Positions 1 through 7,946 of a stretch of DNA of 23,976 nt are shown piece by piece (the first letter of the stretch is position 1; each line of letters opens with the position of its first letter). The notes below the pieces were generated by a model that saw only the letters and a program-made list of their open reading frames with translations, made no database searches and was not told where the DNA came from. Location of the stretch: assembly GCA_020720185.1 (NCBI GenBank), contig DYPB01000025.1, positions 1 through 23,976 of the forward strand, written 5' to 3'. The position numbers were made by a program, and so were the translations under genes. Source of the DNA: Flavobacterium psychrophilum (GTDB taxonomy: Bacteria; Bacteroidota; Bacteroidia; Flavobacteriales; Flavobacteriaceae).

Positions 1-641
1 TTCATTTGCTCGTGTTCTACCACAAAATCAATTTGTTCGTGTTGCCAAGTGGTGTGAAACGGAATATGAAAAGCATGGCTACCAATACCCAAAACGGGTA
101 AAATATCAGATTTTAAAGAATTTCCAATCATTAAAAATTCTGACGGTTGAATGTCTAATCGAGCAATAAGTTTTAGATAATCAACCTCTTGTTTGTCAGA
201 CATAACTTCTATATGATGAAAATAATGTCCCAAACCCGAATTGTGTAATTTTCTATGCTGATCAAGCAAATCACCTTTTGTCGCCACAACTAATTTGTAT
301 TTTCCTTTTAATGCCTCAAGAGTTTCTTCGACACCATCAAGTAATATAATAGGTTTTTCAATCAATTCTTTTCCGTATTGAATAATTTTTTCGATACATT
401 CACTACTTATAGTATGGTTAGAAATTTTTATTGCAGCCTCAACCATTGATAAAATATAGCCTTTTACACCATATCCGTATAAATGTAAATTAGCAATTTC
501 TATCTTAAAAAGTTCTTGCAAAAGAGTATGATGAGATAAATAAGGCGACAGTAATTCGCATATTTTTTTTTCAGTTTCATCAAAATAGGGCTGGTTTACC
601 CAAAGGGTGTCGTCAGCATCAAAGCAGATTGTTTTTAGCAT
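1..641 (-). CDS. HAD-superfamily hydrolase (partial, 3' end off the left edge)
   Basis: Translating the minus strand from the ATG at 641 gives about 213 residues open to the window edge, so the C-terminus is missing. Residues 8-14 read DADDTLW, the HAD motif I with nucleophile Asp8 and acid/base Asp10. Motif II is in VVATKGD (Thr), and a later GNSLKSDI matches motif IV, which holds Mg2+. A helical cap of the phosphoglycolate phosphatase/haloacid dehalogenase type lies between motifs I and II. It is expected to be a cytoplasmic phosphatase acting on a small phosphorylated metabolite; the substrate cannot be read from sequence. It starts 8 nt after the metG stop, so it is probably co-transcribed with metG. 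Family assignment is secure, function is not. Confidence 0.9.
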   Translation of the reverse strand, partial: MLKTICFDADDTLWVNQPYFDETEKKICELLSPYLSHHTLLQELFKIEIANLHLYGYGVKGYILSMVEAAIKISNHTISSECIEKIIQYGKELIEKPIILLDGVEETLEALKGKYKLVVATKGDLLDQHRKLHNSGLGHYFHHIEVMSDKQEVDYLKLIARLDIQPSEFLMIGNSLKSDILPVLGIGSHAFHIPFHTTWQHEQIDFVVEHEQM

Positions 642-649
642 TTTTTAAT

Positions 650-2704
650 CTAATTTATTAAATTTCCATTTGTAACATTTTCCCCTTCCCCATTCACAAA
701 AACCAATTTTCCGTCGTTGTTATTGGTCATTAAAATCATCCCTTGACTTTCCACACCACGGAGGTTTCTTGGAGCAAGATTAACCAATACCGATACTCGT
801 TTTCCAACAACTTCTTCAGGCGAAAAACTCTCGGCAATGCCAGAAACTATTGTTCTGACATCTATTCCTGTATCAACTTTCAAAATCAATAATTTATTAG
901 TTTTTGGCATTTTTTCAGCTTCCAAAATAGTGCCTGTACGAATATCCATTTTGGCAAAATCTTCAAATTGAATCAATTTTTTTTGAACTTCGGGTTGCTT
1001 ATTTTCCATAATATTTGTTTGTTTTGTGGCTTCTAATTTATCTATTTGTTTCTGAATATCAGCGTCTTCTATTTGTGTAAACAGAATTTTTCCTTCGCCA
1101 ATTTGATGTCCTGCAGGCAATAAATTCGTGCTTTCCGAAACGGATTTCCAAGATAAATTTAATGATTCTGTTTTCAACATTCCTGATAATTTACAAGCCG
1201 TAAAAGGCAAAAAAGGTTCGCATAAAACTCGTAATGCGGTAGCAATTTGAAGTGCTACATACATTTGGGTTTTCACTCGTTCTGGATCAGTTTTTATCAT
1301 TTTCCAAGGCTCTTCATCTGCCAAATATTTATTGCCTAATCGGGCAACATTCATCATCTCGGCTTGTGCTTCTCTAAATCGGTATCTTTCTATCGATGAG
1401 GATATTACGGTAGGATAGGCTTTTAATTCTGTCAAAACCTCATTGTCATAATTAGAAAATTCGTTTGGATTCAATACAATTCCGTCGTAATATTTATGGG
1501 TCAAAACCACAATACGATTGATAAAGTTACCAAATATTGCAGCCAATTCATTATTGTTTCTTGCCTGAAAATCTTTCCAAGTAAAATCGTTATCTTTTGT
1601 CTCTGGGGCGTTTGCAGTTAATGAATACCGTAAAACATCTTGTTGATCAGGAAAATCTTCTAGATATTCGTGCAACCAAACTGCCCAATTTTTTGAAGTA
1701 GAAAGTTTATTTCCCTCTAAATTTAAAAACTCATTAGCTGGCACATTATCGGGTAAAATATAACTGCCTTCTGCTTTTAGCATTGCTGGAAAAATAATAC
1801 AATGAAAAACAATATTGTCTTTTCCTATAAAGTGAACTAACTTTGTTTCGTCTGATTTCCAGTAATCCTCCCAGTTTTTTCCAACTCTTGCTGCCCATTC
1901 TTTTGTAGCAGAAATATAGCCAATAGGAGCATCAAACCATACATATAATTTCTTTCCTTCGGCTCCTGCAACTGGTACATCGATACCCCAATCTAAATCT
2001 CGAGTAACCGCTCGAGGCTCTAATCCACCATCAATCCATGATTTTACTTGTCCGTAAACATTTGGTTTCCAATCATTTTTATGCCCAACTAAAATCCATT
2101 CTGTTAAAAAATCAGAATATCTATCTAATGGTAAAAACCAATGTTTGGTTTGTTTCAAAATAGGAATTTCGCCCGTAATAGTCGATTTTGGATTGATTAA
2201 ATCTGTGGCATTCAGTGTACTACCACATTTTTCACATTGGTCGCCATAAGCCTCTTCATTGCCGCATTTAGGGCAAGTTCCAGTAACAAAACGGTCGGCT
2301 AAAAATTGATTAGCTTTTGCGTCATATAATTGTTCGGTAACTTGTTCTATAAAATCGCTATTATCATATAATTTTTTAAAAAATTCTTGTGCCGTATCAT
2401 GGTGAATTTTTGATGAAGTTCGAGAATAATTATCAAATGAAATACCAAAATCTAAAAAAGATTTTCGGATAATTCCGTCATATTTATCAATAATTTCTTG
2501 TGGTGAAACGCCTTCTTTTTTTGCCTTTATGGATATTGCCACACCGTGTTCATCGCTTCCGCAGATAAATGCAACATCTTTGTTTTGAAGTCTTAAATAG
2601 CGTGCATAAATATCGCTTGGAACATAAACCCCTGCCAAATGCCCAATATGAATTGGACCATTGGTATAAGGTAAGGCAGCAGTAATTGTATATCTTTTTA
2701 TCAT
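650..2704 (-). CDS. metG: Methionyl-tRNA synthetase with C-terminal tRNA-binding domain
   Basis: The product charges tRNA-Met with methionine in the cytoplasm. From the ATG at 2704 it has 684 residues. An in-frame TTG just before would add one residue, but the ATG is the more likely start. Visible parts: HIGH signature at 19-22 in the Rossmann core; a zinc knuckle with Cys144, 147, 157 and 160; the KMSKS loop in the variant form KLSTS at 333-337; an anticodon-binding helical domain; and from about residue 572 an EMAP-II/Trbp111-like OB-fold tRNA-binding domain (KMDIRTGTI onwards), which supports dimerisation and tRNA binding. Two CxxC pairs place it in the zinc-binding MetRS group. Length fits the long bacterial form. 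A -7 box lies about 35 nt upstream, and a HAD phosphatase follows closely. Confidence 0.97.
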   Translation of the reverse strand: MIKRYTITAALPYTNGPIHIGHLAGVYVPSDIYARYLRLQNKDVAFICGSDEHGVAISIKAKKEGVSPQEIIDKYDGIIRKSFLDFGISFDNYSRTSSKIHHDTAQEFFKKLYDNSDFIEQVTEQLYDAKANQFLADRFVTGTCPKCGNEEAYGDQCEKCGSTLNATDLINPKSTITGEIPILKQTKHWFLPLDRYSDFLTEWILVGHKNDWKPNVYGQVKSWIDGGLEPRAVTRDLDWGIDVPVAGAEGKKLYVWFDAPIGYISATKEWAARVGKNWEDYWKSDETKLVHFIGKDNIVFHCIIFPAMLKAEGSYILPDNVPANEFLNLEGNKLSTSKNWAVWLHEYLEDFPDQQDVLRYSLTANAPETKDNDFTWKDFQARNNNELAAIFGNFINRIVVLTHKYYDGIVLNPNEFSNYDNEVLTELKAYPTVISSSIERYRFREAQAEMMNVARLGNKYLADEEPWKMIKTDPERVKTQMYVALQIATALRVLCEPFLPFTACKLSGMLKTESLNLSWKSVSESTNLLPAGHQIGEGKILFTQIEDADIQKQIDKLEATKQTNIMENKQPEVQKKLIQFEDFAKMDIRTGTILEAEKMPKTNKLLILKVDTGIDVRTIVSGIAESFSPEEVVGKRVSVLVNLAPRNLRGVESQGMILMTNNNDGKLVFVNGEGENVTNGNLIN

Positions 2705-2738
2705 CAATTAAATATTAAAAAAACCTTGAATTGGTTTG

Positions 2739-2746
2739 CAAAAATA
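2739..2746 (-). promoter_or_regulatory. Candidate -7 box for metG
   Basis: The minus strand reads TATTTTTG, an exact match to the Bacteroidetes -7 consensus TAnnTTTG. It would give a leader of about 25-30 nt before the metG ATG at 2704. The -33 element is weak and T-rich rather than a clear TTTG. Such boxes arise by chance in AT-rich DNA, so position is the main support. Confidence 0.5.
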
Positions 2747-2802
2747 GGAAAATAAAAGAACATTTTTTTAAATATTTTAAGGTCTATTTTTAAACTATAA
2801 GA

Positions 2803-2810
2803 TATTTTTG
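2803..2810 (+). promoter_or_regulatory. Candidate -7 box for the thioesterase/thiolase operon
   Basis: The plus strand reads TATTTTTG, an exact TAnnTTTG match. Transcription from it would begin near 2816 and carry the structured element at 2876-2971 in a leader of about 210 nt before the ATG at 3025. I see no better promoter between the element and the gene. Confidence 0.4.
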
Positions 2811-2875
2811 TAATATTGCAATAGAAAATATTTTTTTTCTAAAAAAGTGTAGCATTTTTTGATTGATGTTTTTTT

Positions 2876-2971
2876 GCGTGAGGGATAGCAGTGGAAATCC
2901 TTTTGTTTTTTTCTTTAAAAAACAAAAGATTGTAACGGATAGCCCGACCCGTAGTTTACGGAGGGGCACGC
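2876..2971 (+). ncRNA. Structured RNA-like element, copy 1 (flavo-1-like candidate)
   Basis: The element is closed by GCGTG (2876-2880) pairing with CACGC (2967-2971). Inside, GGG (2882-2884) can pair with CCC (2943-2945). A 12-bp hairpin, 2900-2911 with 2917-2928, has a short T/C loop. A further small hairpin, CCGTA/TACGG, lies at 2949-2961. The fixed skeleton GATnGnAG-N5-ATCC, long hairpin, GAT-N8/9-AGC recurs at 7794-7877 with different stem sequences, which is what a conserved RNA fold looks like. I recall similar sequences in many flavobacterial intergenic regions and the Rfam motif name flavo-1, but cannot confirm identity. It lies 54 nt upstream of the thioesterase, so it could be a leader element or an independent repeat. 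The strand of action is uncertain. Confidence 0.55.
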
Positions 2972-3024
2972 CCAAATATTGATTTTGCTGATTATTATAA
3001 CATTTAACACACAAGACAAGTATA

Positions 3025-3432
3025 ATGGACGGAGCAAAAATTCCTCATAAAATGTTAAATCAAGACGCTTACAGTCAGTGGCTTGGTATGGAAATTTTAG
3101 AATCAAAGTTAGGATATTGCAAAGTTGCCCTAACTATTCGGGCAGATATGTTAAATAGTATGGGCAAGGCTCATGGAGGTATTAGTTATGCGTTAGCCGA
3201 TAGTTGTTTTGGGTTTACTGCCAATACTCACGGTAAATTTGCCGTTTCGATTGAAACCTCTATCAACCATATTGAAGCATTAAATGAAGGTGATTATATT
3301 GTTGCTGAATGTGTTATCGAAAAAGTGAATAACAAACTGGGGTTTAATATTATAGAAGTAAAACGAGGCGAAGAATTAGTAGCACTTTTTAAAGGGGTGG
3401 TTTATAGAACACAAAAAGAATGGGAAGAATAA
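3025..3432 (+). CDS. paaI: PaaI-type hotdog thioesterase
   Basis: The 135-residue protein has the single hotdog-fold domain of the PaaI/YbgC-like acyl-CoA thioesterases. The AHGG motif is at residues 48-51, followed by the long hot-dog helix (ISYALADSCFGF), and the length is normal for a family that works as a tetramer. PaaI hydrolyses hydroxylated phenylacetyl-CoA intermediates and is thought to rescue CoA from dead-end products of aerobic phenylacetate degradation. The start is the first ATG after the structured element at 2876-2971. The thiolase gene follows after 78 nt, an order matching paaI-paaJ of phenylacetate clusters. No other paa genes are in the window. A general acyl-CoA thioesterase is the alternative. 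Confidence 0.85.
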   Translation: MDGAKIPHKMLNQDAYSQWLGMEILESKLGYCKVALTIRADMLNSMGKAHGGISYALADSCFGFTANTHGKFAVSIETSINHIEALNEGDYIVAECVIEKVNNKLGFNIIEVKRGEELVALFKGVVYRTQKEWEE

Positions 3433-3445
3433 TTAATAAGTAAAA

Positions 3446-3509
3446 AATTGATAATTGATAATAATAACTGCATACAAACTGTTCATTATCAATTATCCAT
3501 TATCAATTA
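3446..3509. repeat. AT-rich inverted repeat between thioesterase and thiolase genes
   Basis: AATTGATAATTGATAAT near 3446-3462 faces ATTATCAATTATCCATTATC at about 3485-3504 in inverted orientation, forming a foldback of tandem TTGATAA units. The thiolase ATG follows two bases after the repeat. AATTGATAAT-type units are common in flavobacterial intergenic DNA. A hairpin here could change expression of the second gene relative to the first. Confidence 0.6.
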
Positions 3510-3510
3510 A

Positions 3511-4713
3511 ATGGAAGCATATATCATAAACGGAATACGAACCCCAATAGGGAGTTTTCAAGGTACATTATCAGCTGTTAGAGCAGATGATTTGGCGGCT
3601 ATTGTTATAAAAAAATTAATTGAGAATAATCCTAATATTCCTGCAAATGCTATTGACGATGTTATTTTAGGCTGTGCCAATCAAGCGGGTGAGGATAATA
3701 GAAATGTAGCTCGAATGGCATTATTATTAGCGGGTTTGCCCGAGAGCGTTCCTGGCGAAACAGTAAACAGGTTATGCAGTTCGGGTTTATCGGCAATTAT
3801 TCATGCCAATAGAGCTATAAAGGCAGGCGACGGAGATTTATTTATAGCGGGCGGTGTAGAGAATATGACCCGTGCTCCGATGGTGATTTCTAAGTCAGCA
3901 ACAGCGTTTGGAACAGATGCAAAAATGTATGACAGTAGTTTTGGATGGAGGTTTATCAACCCAAAAATGACTCAGATGTATGGCACAGAGGCTATGGGTG
4001 AAACTGCCGAAAATTTAGTAACAAAATACAATATAAGTCGAGAAGACCAGGATAAATTTGCCTTAAATAGTCAGATAAAAGCCTTTGTAGCTCAAAATTC
4101 AGGACGATTAGGGAGAGAAATTGTTGAGGTAGAAATACCACAACGGAAAGGGGATGCGGTCATTTTTAGTAAAGATGAGTTTGTAAAACCGGCTACTTCG
4201 ATGGAAGGATTATTAAAATTGAGAGCCGCTTTTAAAAAAGATGGTTCGGTTACAGCAGGGAACTCTTCGGGATTGAATGACGGAGCTTGTGCTGTTTTAG
4301 TAGTATCTGCGGAAGCGGTTAAAAAATATAATTTGAAACCATTGGCAAAAATAATTTCCTCGGCAGTTGTTGGGGTTGAACCCAGAATTATGGGAATTGG
4401 CCCTGTGGAGGCCAGTAAAAAAGCATTGGCAAAAGCTAATTTAACTCTTGCAGATATGGATATTATTGAATTAAATGAGGCTTTTGCGGCTCAAAGTTTG
4501 GCTTGTATTAGAGCGTTTGGTTTAGCAGATGACGACCCAAGAATTAATCCAAACGGTGGGGCAATTGCTTTGGGGCATCCGCTGGGTGTTACAGGTGCTA
4601 GAATTTGCTTATCAGCAGCTATGGAGTTGCAAGAAAAAGATAAAAAATACGCTCTAATAACCATGTGTATTGGAGTAGGTCAAGGATATGCAGTAATAAT
4701 TGAGCGTTTTTAG
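3511..4713 (+). CDS. pcaF: Acetyl-CoA acyltransferase, PcaF/PaaJ type (3-oxoadipyl-CoA thiolase)
   Basis: This 400-residue thiolase has the nucleophile Cys89 in NRLCSSGL, the catalytic His356 in GHPLGVTGAR and the second Cys386 in CIGVGQG. GCANQAGEDNRNVARMA at 54-70 is typical of the PcaF/PaaJ branch, which cleaves 3-oxoadipyl-CoA (and dehydro-suberyl intermediates) with CoA into succinyl-CoA and acetyl-CoA. This is the last step of the beta-ketoadipate and phenylacetate routes. The upstream PaaI-type gene fits phenylacetate use, where the gene would be called paaJ. Length and active-site residues are normal. The start follows directly on an AT-rich inverted repeat. The gene converges on dnaJ with only 41 nt between and no clear terminator. 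An acetoacetyl-CoA thiolase is less likely given the motif. Confidence 0.9.
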   Translation: MEAYIINGIRTPIGSFQGTLSAVRADDLAAIVIKKLIENNPNIPANAIDDVILGCANQAGEDNRNVARMALLLAGLPESVPGETVNRLCSSGLSAIIHANRAIKAGDGDLFIAGGVENMTRAPMVISKSATAFGTDAKMYDSSFGWRFINPKMTQMYGTEAMGETAENLVTKYNISREDQDKFALNSQIKAFVAQNSGRLGREIVEVEIPQRKGDAVIFSKDEFVKPATSMEGLLKLRAAFKKDGSVTAGNSSGLNDGACAVLVVSAEAVKKYNLKPLAKIISSAVVGVEPRIMGIGPVEASKKALAKANLTLADMDIIELNEAFAAQSLACIRAFGLADDDPRINPNGGAIALGHPLGVTGARICLSAAMELQEKDKKYALITMCIGVGQGYAVIIERF

Positions 4714-4754
4714 TTAATGATGAATAATTGTGTTAAAAAAGATAAATAATTTTC

Positions 4755-5867
4755 TTACGAAAACATATCTTTAACTTTTTCAAAAAATGATTTGTCTGTC
4801 TTTTCAGGATGTGGAATAAAATTTTCGTTATCCATATTTTTTTCAAAAAATTGTTTTTGCTCTTTGTTAAGTATTTTTGGTGTCCAAACATTAATATGAA
4901 CCAACAAATCTCCGTTTCCATAACTATTTAGACTCGGTATTCCTTTGCCTTTTAGTCTTAAAATTTTACCAGATTGAATGCCTTCTTCTAACTTAATTCT
5001 AACTTTTCCATTAACGGCCTGAATATCTTTTGAAACGCCTAAAACAGCTTCAGACAAAGAAATGTATAAATCATAATGAAGATTTTCGCCTTCTCGTTTC
5101 AAAAATTCATGTTCAGCCTCTTCAATAGCTACAATCAAATCACCAGGAATACTGTTTCCAGGAGCATCATTACCTTTGTTCTGAACCTTTAATTGCATTC
5201 CATCAACTACTCCAGCAGGAATTTTTATTGATACCGTTTCTTCAACCAAAATCATTCCTTGACTATCAGCTTCGGATGGTTTTTTGTCTAACATTTGCCC
5301 AGCACCACCACAAGAAGGACAGGTTGTTGCTGATTGCATTCTGCCTAAAATAGTATCTCTAACCTGCATTACTTGCCCTTGTCCTTTACAGGTTGAACAG
5401 GTTTTGTAAGTAACGCCTTGTGCTTGTATTTTTCTTTTTACTTTAACTTTTTTCTCTACTCCATTAGCAATTTCTTCTAACGAAAGTTTAATTTTTATAC
5501 GCAAATTACTGCCTTTTACTCGACGATTTCCGCCACCGCTAAAACCACCGCCACCAAAAGCACTTCCAAAAATATCTCCAAATTGGCTAAAAATATCTTC
5601 CATATTCATACTGCCACCATGAAAACCACCGCCACCGCCACCATTTTCAAATGCTTGATGTCCAAAACGGTCATACTGTGCCTTCTTTTGTGGGTCTGAC
5701 AAAATTTCATAAGCCTCGGCAGCAATTTTAAAATTTTCTTCTGCTTTAGTGTCGCCTGGATTTTTATCTGGGTGAAATTCTATGGCTTTTTTACGATATG
5801 CTTTTTTAATTTCAGCTTCGTTGGCAGATTTGGTTATGCCTAATATTTCGTAATAATCTTTTTTCAT
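4755..5867 (-). CDS. dnaJ: Chaperone DnaJ with only two zinc repeats
   Basis: The co-chaperone stimulates DnaK ATPase and hands it clients in the cytoplasm. In order: J domain 1-70 with HPD at 32-34; Gly/Phe-rich linker about 75-113; a reduced zinc region; and the two C-terminal client-binding beta domains and dimerisation end (370 residues). Canonical DnaJ has four CxxCxGxG repeats; here only two exist, at 157-164 and 183-190. By flanking sequence they match canonical repeats 2 and 3, which form zinc centre II, so zinc centre I (repeats 1 and 4) is absent. I recall the same reduction in other flavobacterial DnaJ proteins. It lies 96 nt after grpE and is probably co-transcribed with it. Confidence 0.96.
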   Translation of the reverse strand: MKKDYYEILGITKSANEAEIKKAYRKKAIEFHPDKNPGDTKAEENFKIAAEAYEILSDPQKKAQYDRFGHQAFENGGGGGGFHGGSMNMEDIFSQFGDIFGSAFGGGGFSGGGNRRVKGSNLRIKIKLSLEEIANGVEKKVKVKRKIQAQGVTYKTCSTCKGQGQVMQVRDTILGRMQSATTCPSCGGAGQMLDKKPSEADSQGMILVEETVSIKIPAGVVDGMQLKVQNKGNDAPGNSIPGDLIVAIEEAEHEFLKREGENLHYDLYISLSEAVLGVSKDIQAVNGKVRIKLEEGIQSGKILRLKGKGIPSLNSYGNGDLLVHINVWTPKILNKEQKQFFEKNMDNENFIPHPEKTDKSFFEKVKDMFS

Positions 5868-5963
5868 CTGAATATAATATTTTTTTAATGAAAGATGGCT
5901 CCGAATGAACAGATTAGGTAATACAAATACCTGATAATCATCTTTCTGTGTGATTAACCGTAA

Positions 5964-6527
5964 TTATGCTCCTATAACTACTTTTGGAAAACGAATAATT
6001 TTATCTCCCAGTTTATATCCTTTTTCAATAACATCAACAATTTTTCCTTTTAAATTTGGACTTGGAGCAGGAATTTGTGTAATGGCTTCTGCAAAGTCGG
6101 CATCAAAAAGATCACCAGTTTTAACTTCAACTTCTTCTAATCCTTTTGAGATTAATATTGCTTTTAATTTTTCTTGAATTAATGACACACCAGTTGTTAG
6201 AACAGTATCTTCGGCTTTTTTAATTTCAACTATTGCTCTATCAAAATCATCTAAAACAGGTAGTAATGCCTGCAAAACCTCTTGGTTGGCAGTTTTAAAC
6301 AAGTCTAATCTTTCTTTGGCAGTTCGTCTTTTATAATTTTCAAATTCAGCAAATAATCTTAAATGTTTATCTTTTTCAGCAGCTAAATCATTAGTCAGTT
6401 GCTCTTCGAGGCTCAATTCTACTACTGTTTCCGATGTTTCATTAGTATCTACTTCATTTTCAGGTTGTGTGGTTTCTGGAGCAATTTTATCCGCAAGCTC
6501 TTCGTTTGTAATATTTTTGGTATTCAT
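5964..6527 (-). CDS. grpE: Nucleotide exchange factor GrpE
   Basis: GrpE releases ADP from DnaK. From the ATG at 6527 the protein has 187 residues: an acidic disordered N-terminus, a long coiled coil (EEQLTNDLAAEKDKHLRLFAEFENYKRR region split over two turns of sequence), the hinge and the C-terminal beta domain ending in KVVIGA. EFENYKRRTAKER and the GY..GDKIIRF stretch are GrpE signatures. The frame stays open upstream to 6620, but those codons overlap the promoter-like module at 6580-6619, so that start is unlikely. A second ATG at 6560 would leave a leader of only a few bases. The ATG at 6527 leaves about 40 nt and gives a normal family length. It heads the grpE-dnaJ unit. Confidence 0.93.
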   Translation of the reverse strand: MNTKNITNEELADKIAPETTQPENEVDTNETSETVVELSLEEQLTNDLAAEKDKHLRLFAEFENYKRRTAKERLDLFKTANQEVLQALLPVLDDFDRAIVEIKKAEDTVLTTGVSLIQEKLKAILISKGLEEVEVKTGDLFDADFAEAITQIPAPSPNLKGKIVDVIEKGYKLGDKIIRFPKVVIGA

Positions 6528-6579
6528 TTTAGATTTATTATTAAATATATTTTTGAACATAATTTTGTTTTTATAGTTA

Positions 6580-6619
6580 TCAAAAGTATTGCCAATTATT
6601 ATAAAATGCCAAATTGTCA
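6580..6619 (-). promoter_or_regulatory. Heat-shock-type control module of grpE-dnaJ (sigma-54-like)
   Basis: On the minus strand TGACAATTTGGCA (6619-6607) is followed by TTGGCAATACTTTTGA (6595-6580). The latter has a GG and a GA exactly 11 bases apart, the -24/-12 spacing of sigma-54 promoters, though the usual -12 GC is GA. The first T of TGACA to the first T of TTGGCA is 24 bases, the same as upstream of dnaK. The predicted start point near 6568 supports translation from 6527. Confidence 0.55.
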
Positions 6620-6670
6620 TATAAAAATAAGAAATGCACGATTGTACATTTCTATTTCTTCTCTAATTTT

Positions 6671-7483
6671 CTAATAATTAATTACCAGTTCTTTAATTAA
6701 TTTTCTCAAATTTGGCTCTGCTTTTTTTGCAGCTTTCATAACTTCGGCGTGCGAAACTTCTTCAATATTTTCTTCGTTGCCTATATCAGTAATTACAGAT
6801 ATTCCGAAACATTCCATATTCATGTGTTTGGCAACAATAATTTCAGGAATTGTACTCATCCCAACACAATCGCCACCAATATTTTTAACCATTTTATATT
6901 CCGATAAAGTTTCATAAGTTGGTCCTTGTAACCCAACATAAACGCCTTCTTCAATTTCAATTTCAAATTGTTTGGCTAATTCTCTTGCTTTTTGAATCAT
7001 TTTTTTACTATAAGGCTCGCTCATATTTACAAATCTTTCCCCCATTCGTTCCTCATTTTGCCCTCGTAATGGATGTTCTGGAAACATATTTATATGGTCT
7101 TTAATAATTACGATTGAACCAACCTTGTAATTAGAATTCACACCACCAGAAGCATTAGAGGCAATCATTTTTTGAACTCCTAAATATTTCATTACCCGAA
7201 CAGGAAAGGTTACTTCTTTCATATCATAACCCTCATAATAATGAAATCGACCTTGCATCGCCATTACTTTTTTATTGCCAATAGTTCCAAAAATTAAAGC
7301 CCCGTTATGACCCTTAACGGTTGTTATCGGAAAATTTGGAATTTCGCTATAAGGCAAAGTATATTCTACCTGAATATCATCTACAAAACCGCCTAATCCA
7401 GAACCTAAAATTATGGCATATTCGGGCAAAAAATTTGTTTTATTTTTTATATAATCACAAGTTTGATAAATTTTATTTAGCAT
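6671..7483 (-). CDS. punA: Trimeric-type purine nucleoside phosphorylase
   Basis: The enzyme splits purine (deoxy)nucleosides with phosphate into base and (deoxy)ribose 1-phosphate in purine salvage. The 270-residue protein has the PNP/MTAP fold: GSGLG phosphate loop at 27-31, RFHYYEG at 79-85, the base-site Glu191 in GPTYET, GMSTIPE at 208-214 and His245. In the human enzyme an Asn (Asn243) contacts the purine N7/O6; here the matching position is Asp233 in VITDIG, as in methylthioadenosine phosphorylases. The N-terminus and length are like PNP, so I name it as PNP, but the base specificity could be wider. A TATCTTTG box lies about 57 nt upstream. The gene stands alone between grpE and the dnaK gap. 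Confidence 0.92.
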   Translation of the reverse strand: MLNKIYQTCDYIKNKTNFLPEYAIILGSGLGGFVDDIQVEYTLPYSEIPNFPITTVKGHNGALIFGTIGNKKVMAMQGRFHYYEGYDMKEVTFPVRVMKYLGVQKMIASNASGGVNSNYKVGSIVIIKDHINMFPEHPLRGQNEERMGERFVNMSEPYSKKMIQKARELAKQFEIEIEEGVYVGLQGPTYETLSEYKMVKNIGGDCVGMSTIPEIIVAKHMNMECFGISVITDIGNEENIEEVSHAEVMKAAKKAEPNLRKLIKELVINY

Positions 7484-7539
7484 ATTTTTTTTATTTATGT
7501 ATATTTTTTGTATTCTAAATTAGAAGAGAATGATTATTC

Positions 7540-7547
7540 AAAGATAG
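7540..7547 (-). promoter_or_regulatory. Candidate -7 box for punA
   Basis: The minus strand reads TATCTTTG, an exact TAnnTTTG match. It would start transcripts near 7533 with a leader of about 50 nt. The -33 element is not clear. Confidence 0.5.
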
Positions 7548-7793
7548 TTAATTTAGCAGATATATTAAGGTAGGTTTAAAAAAAAAACATAAAAATTAAT
7601 TTTTAAAACCCACTTTAAGAATTTTGTTTTCAGTTTTGAAAATGTTTTTTTTGCGAACAATTCGCATAAGATGACTACTCCGATTAAGATAGAAAGGAGT
7701 TTACATAAAATTCTGTCCATTCTCAATTTTTTATCTATTGGGTAGCGAAACGCCTGAAACCATTATAAACATTCAATAACCCTTATCTAATAA

Positions 7794-7877
7794 CCCTGAT
7801 GGGAGCAAGTATCCTTTTTGCTCCCTAAAAGGTTTTGAAATCCTTTGAGGGAGCAAAAAGATACTGCGTACAGCAGG
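7794..7877 (+). ncRNA. Structured RNA-like element, copy 2 (flavo-1-like candidate)
   Basis: A perfect 13-bp stem (CTTTTTGCTCCCT at 7814-7826 with its complement at 7848-7860) is extended by AAAGG/CCTTT above one mismatch and capped by a 9-nt loop. It is closed at the base by CCTG (7795-7798) with CAGG (7874-7877). The flanking strands match copy 1 at 2876-2971: GATnGnAG-N5-ATCC on the left, 17 nt in both, and GAT-N8/9-AGC on the right. The basal pairs differ (GGG/CCC there, CCTG/CAGG here), which is compensatory change. The candidate dnaK start point lies more than 120 bases downstream, so this copy is probably not part of the dnaK leader. Confidence 0.55.
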
Positions 7878-7946
7878 AATTTCATTTCTAAATATGCCAA
7901 ATGTGTTGTTTCTAATCTTTTAAAAGCCCCCAAGACAACAAAAATC

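Noticed and set aside
2790-3106. Two overlapping minus-strand frames in the metG-thioesterase gap (2790-3014 and 2915-3106)
   Set aside because: They cross the structured element and the start of the thioesterase gene, have no recognisable domain, and their composition follows the AT-rich background.
3446-3509. Possible CRISPR-like repeat from the TTGATAA units
   Set aside because: Units are short, partly inverted and lack regular spacers; no cas gene is in the window.
6528-6620. Longer grpE start giving 218 residues
   Set aside because: The extra codons include the promoter-like boxes at 6580-6619 and do not resemble GrpE.
6399-6674. Plus-strand frame opposite grpE and its upstream region
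   Set aside because: No domain; Phe/Ile/Cys-rich translation typical of an antisense reading of an acidic coiled-coil gene.
7653-7790. Possible small RNA (6S- or SRP-like) upstream of the second structured element
   Set aside because: Only short scattered palindromes are visible; none of the conserved features of these RNAs could be recognised by eye.
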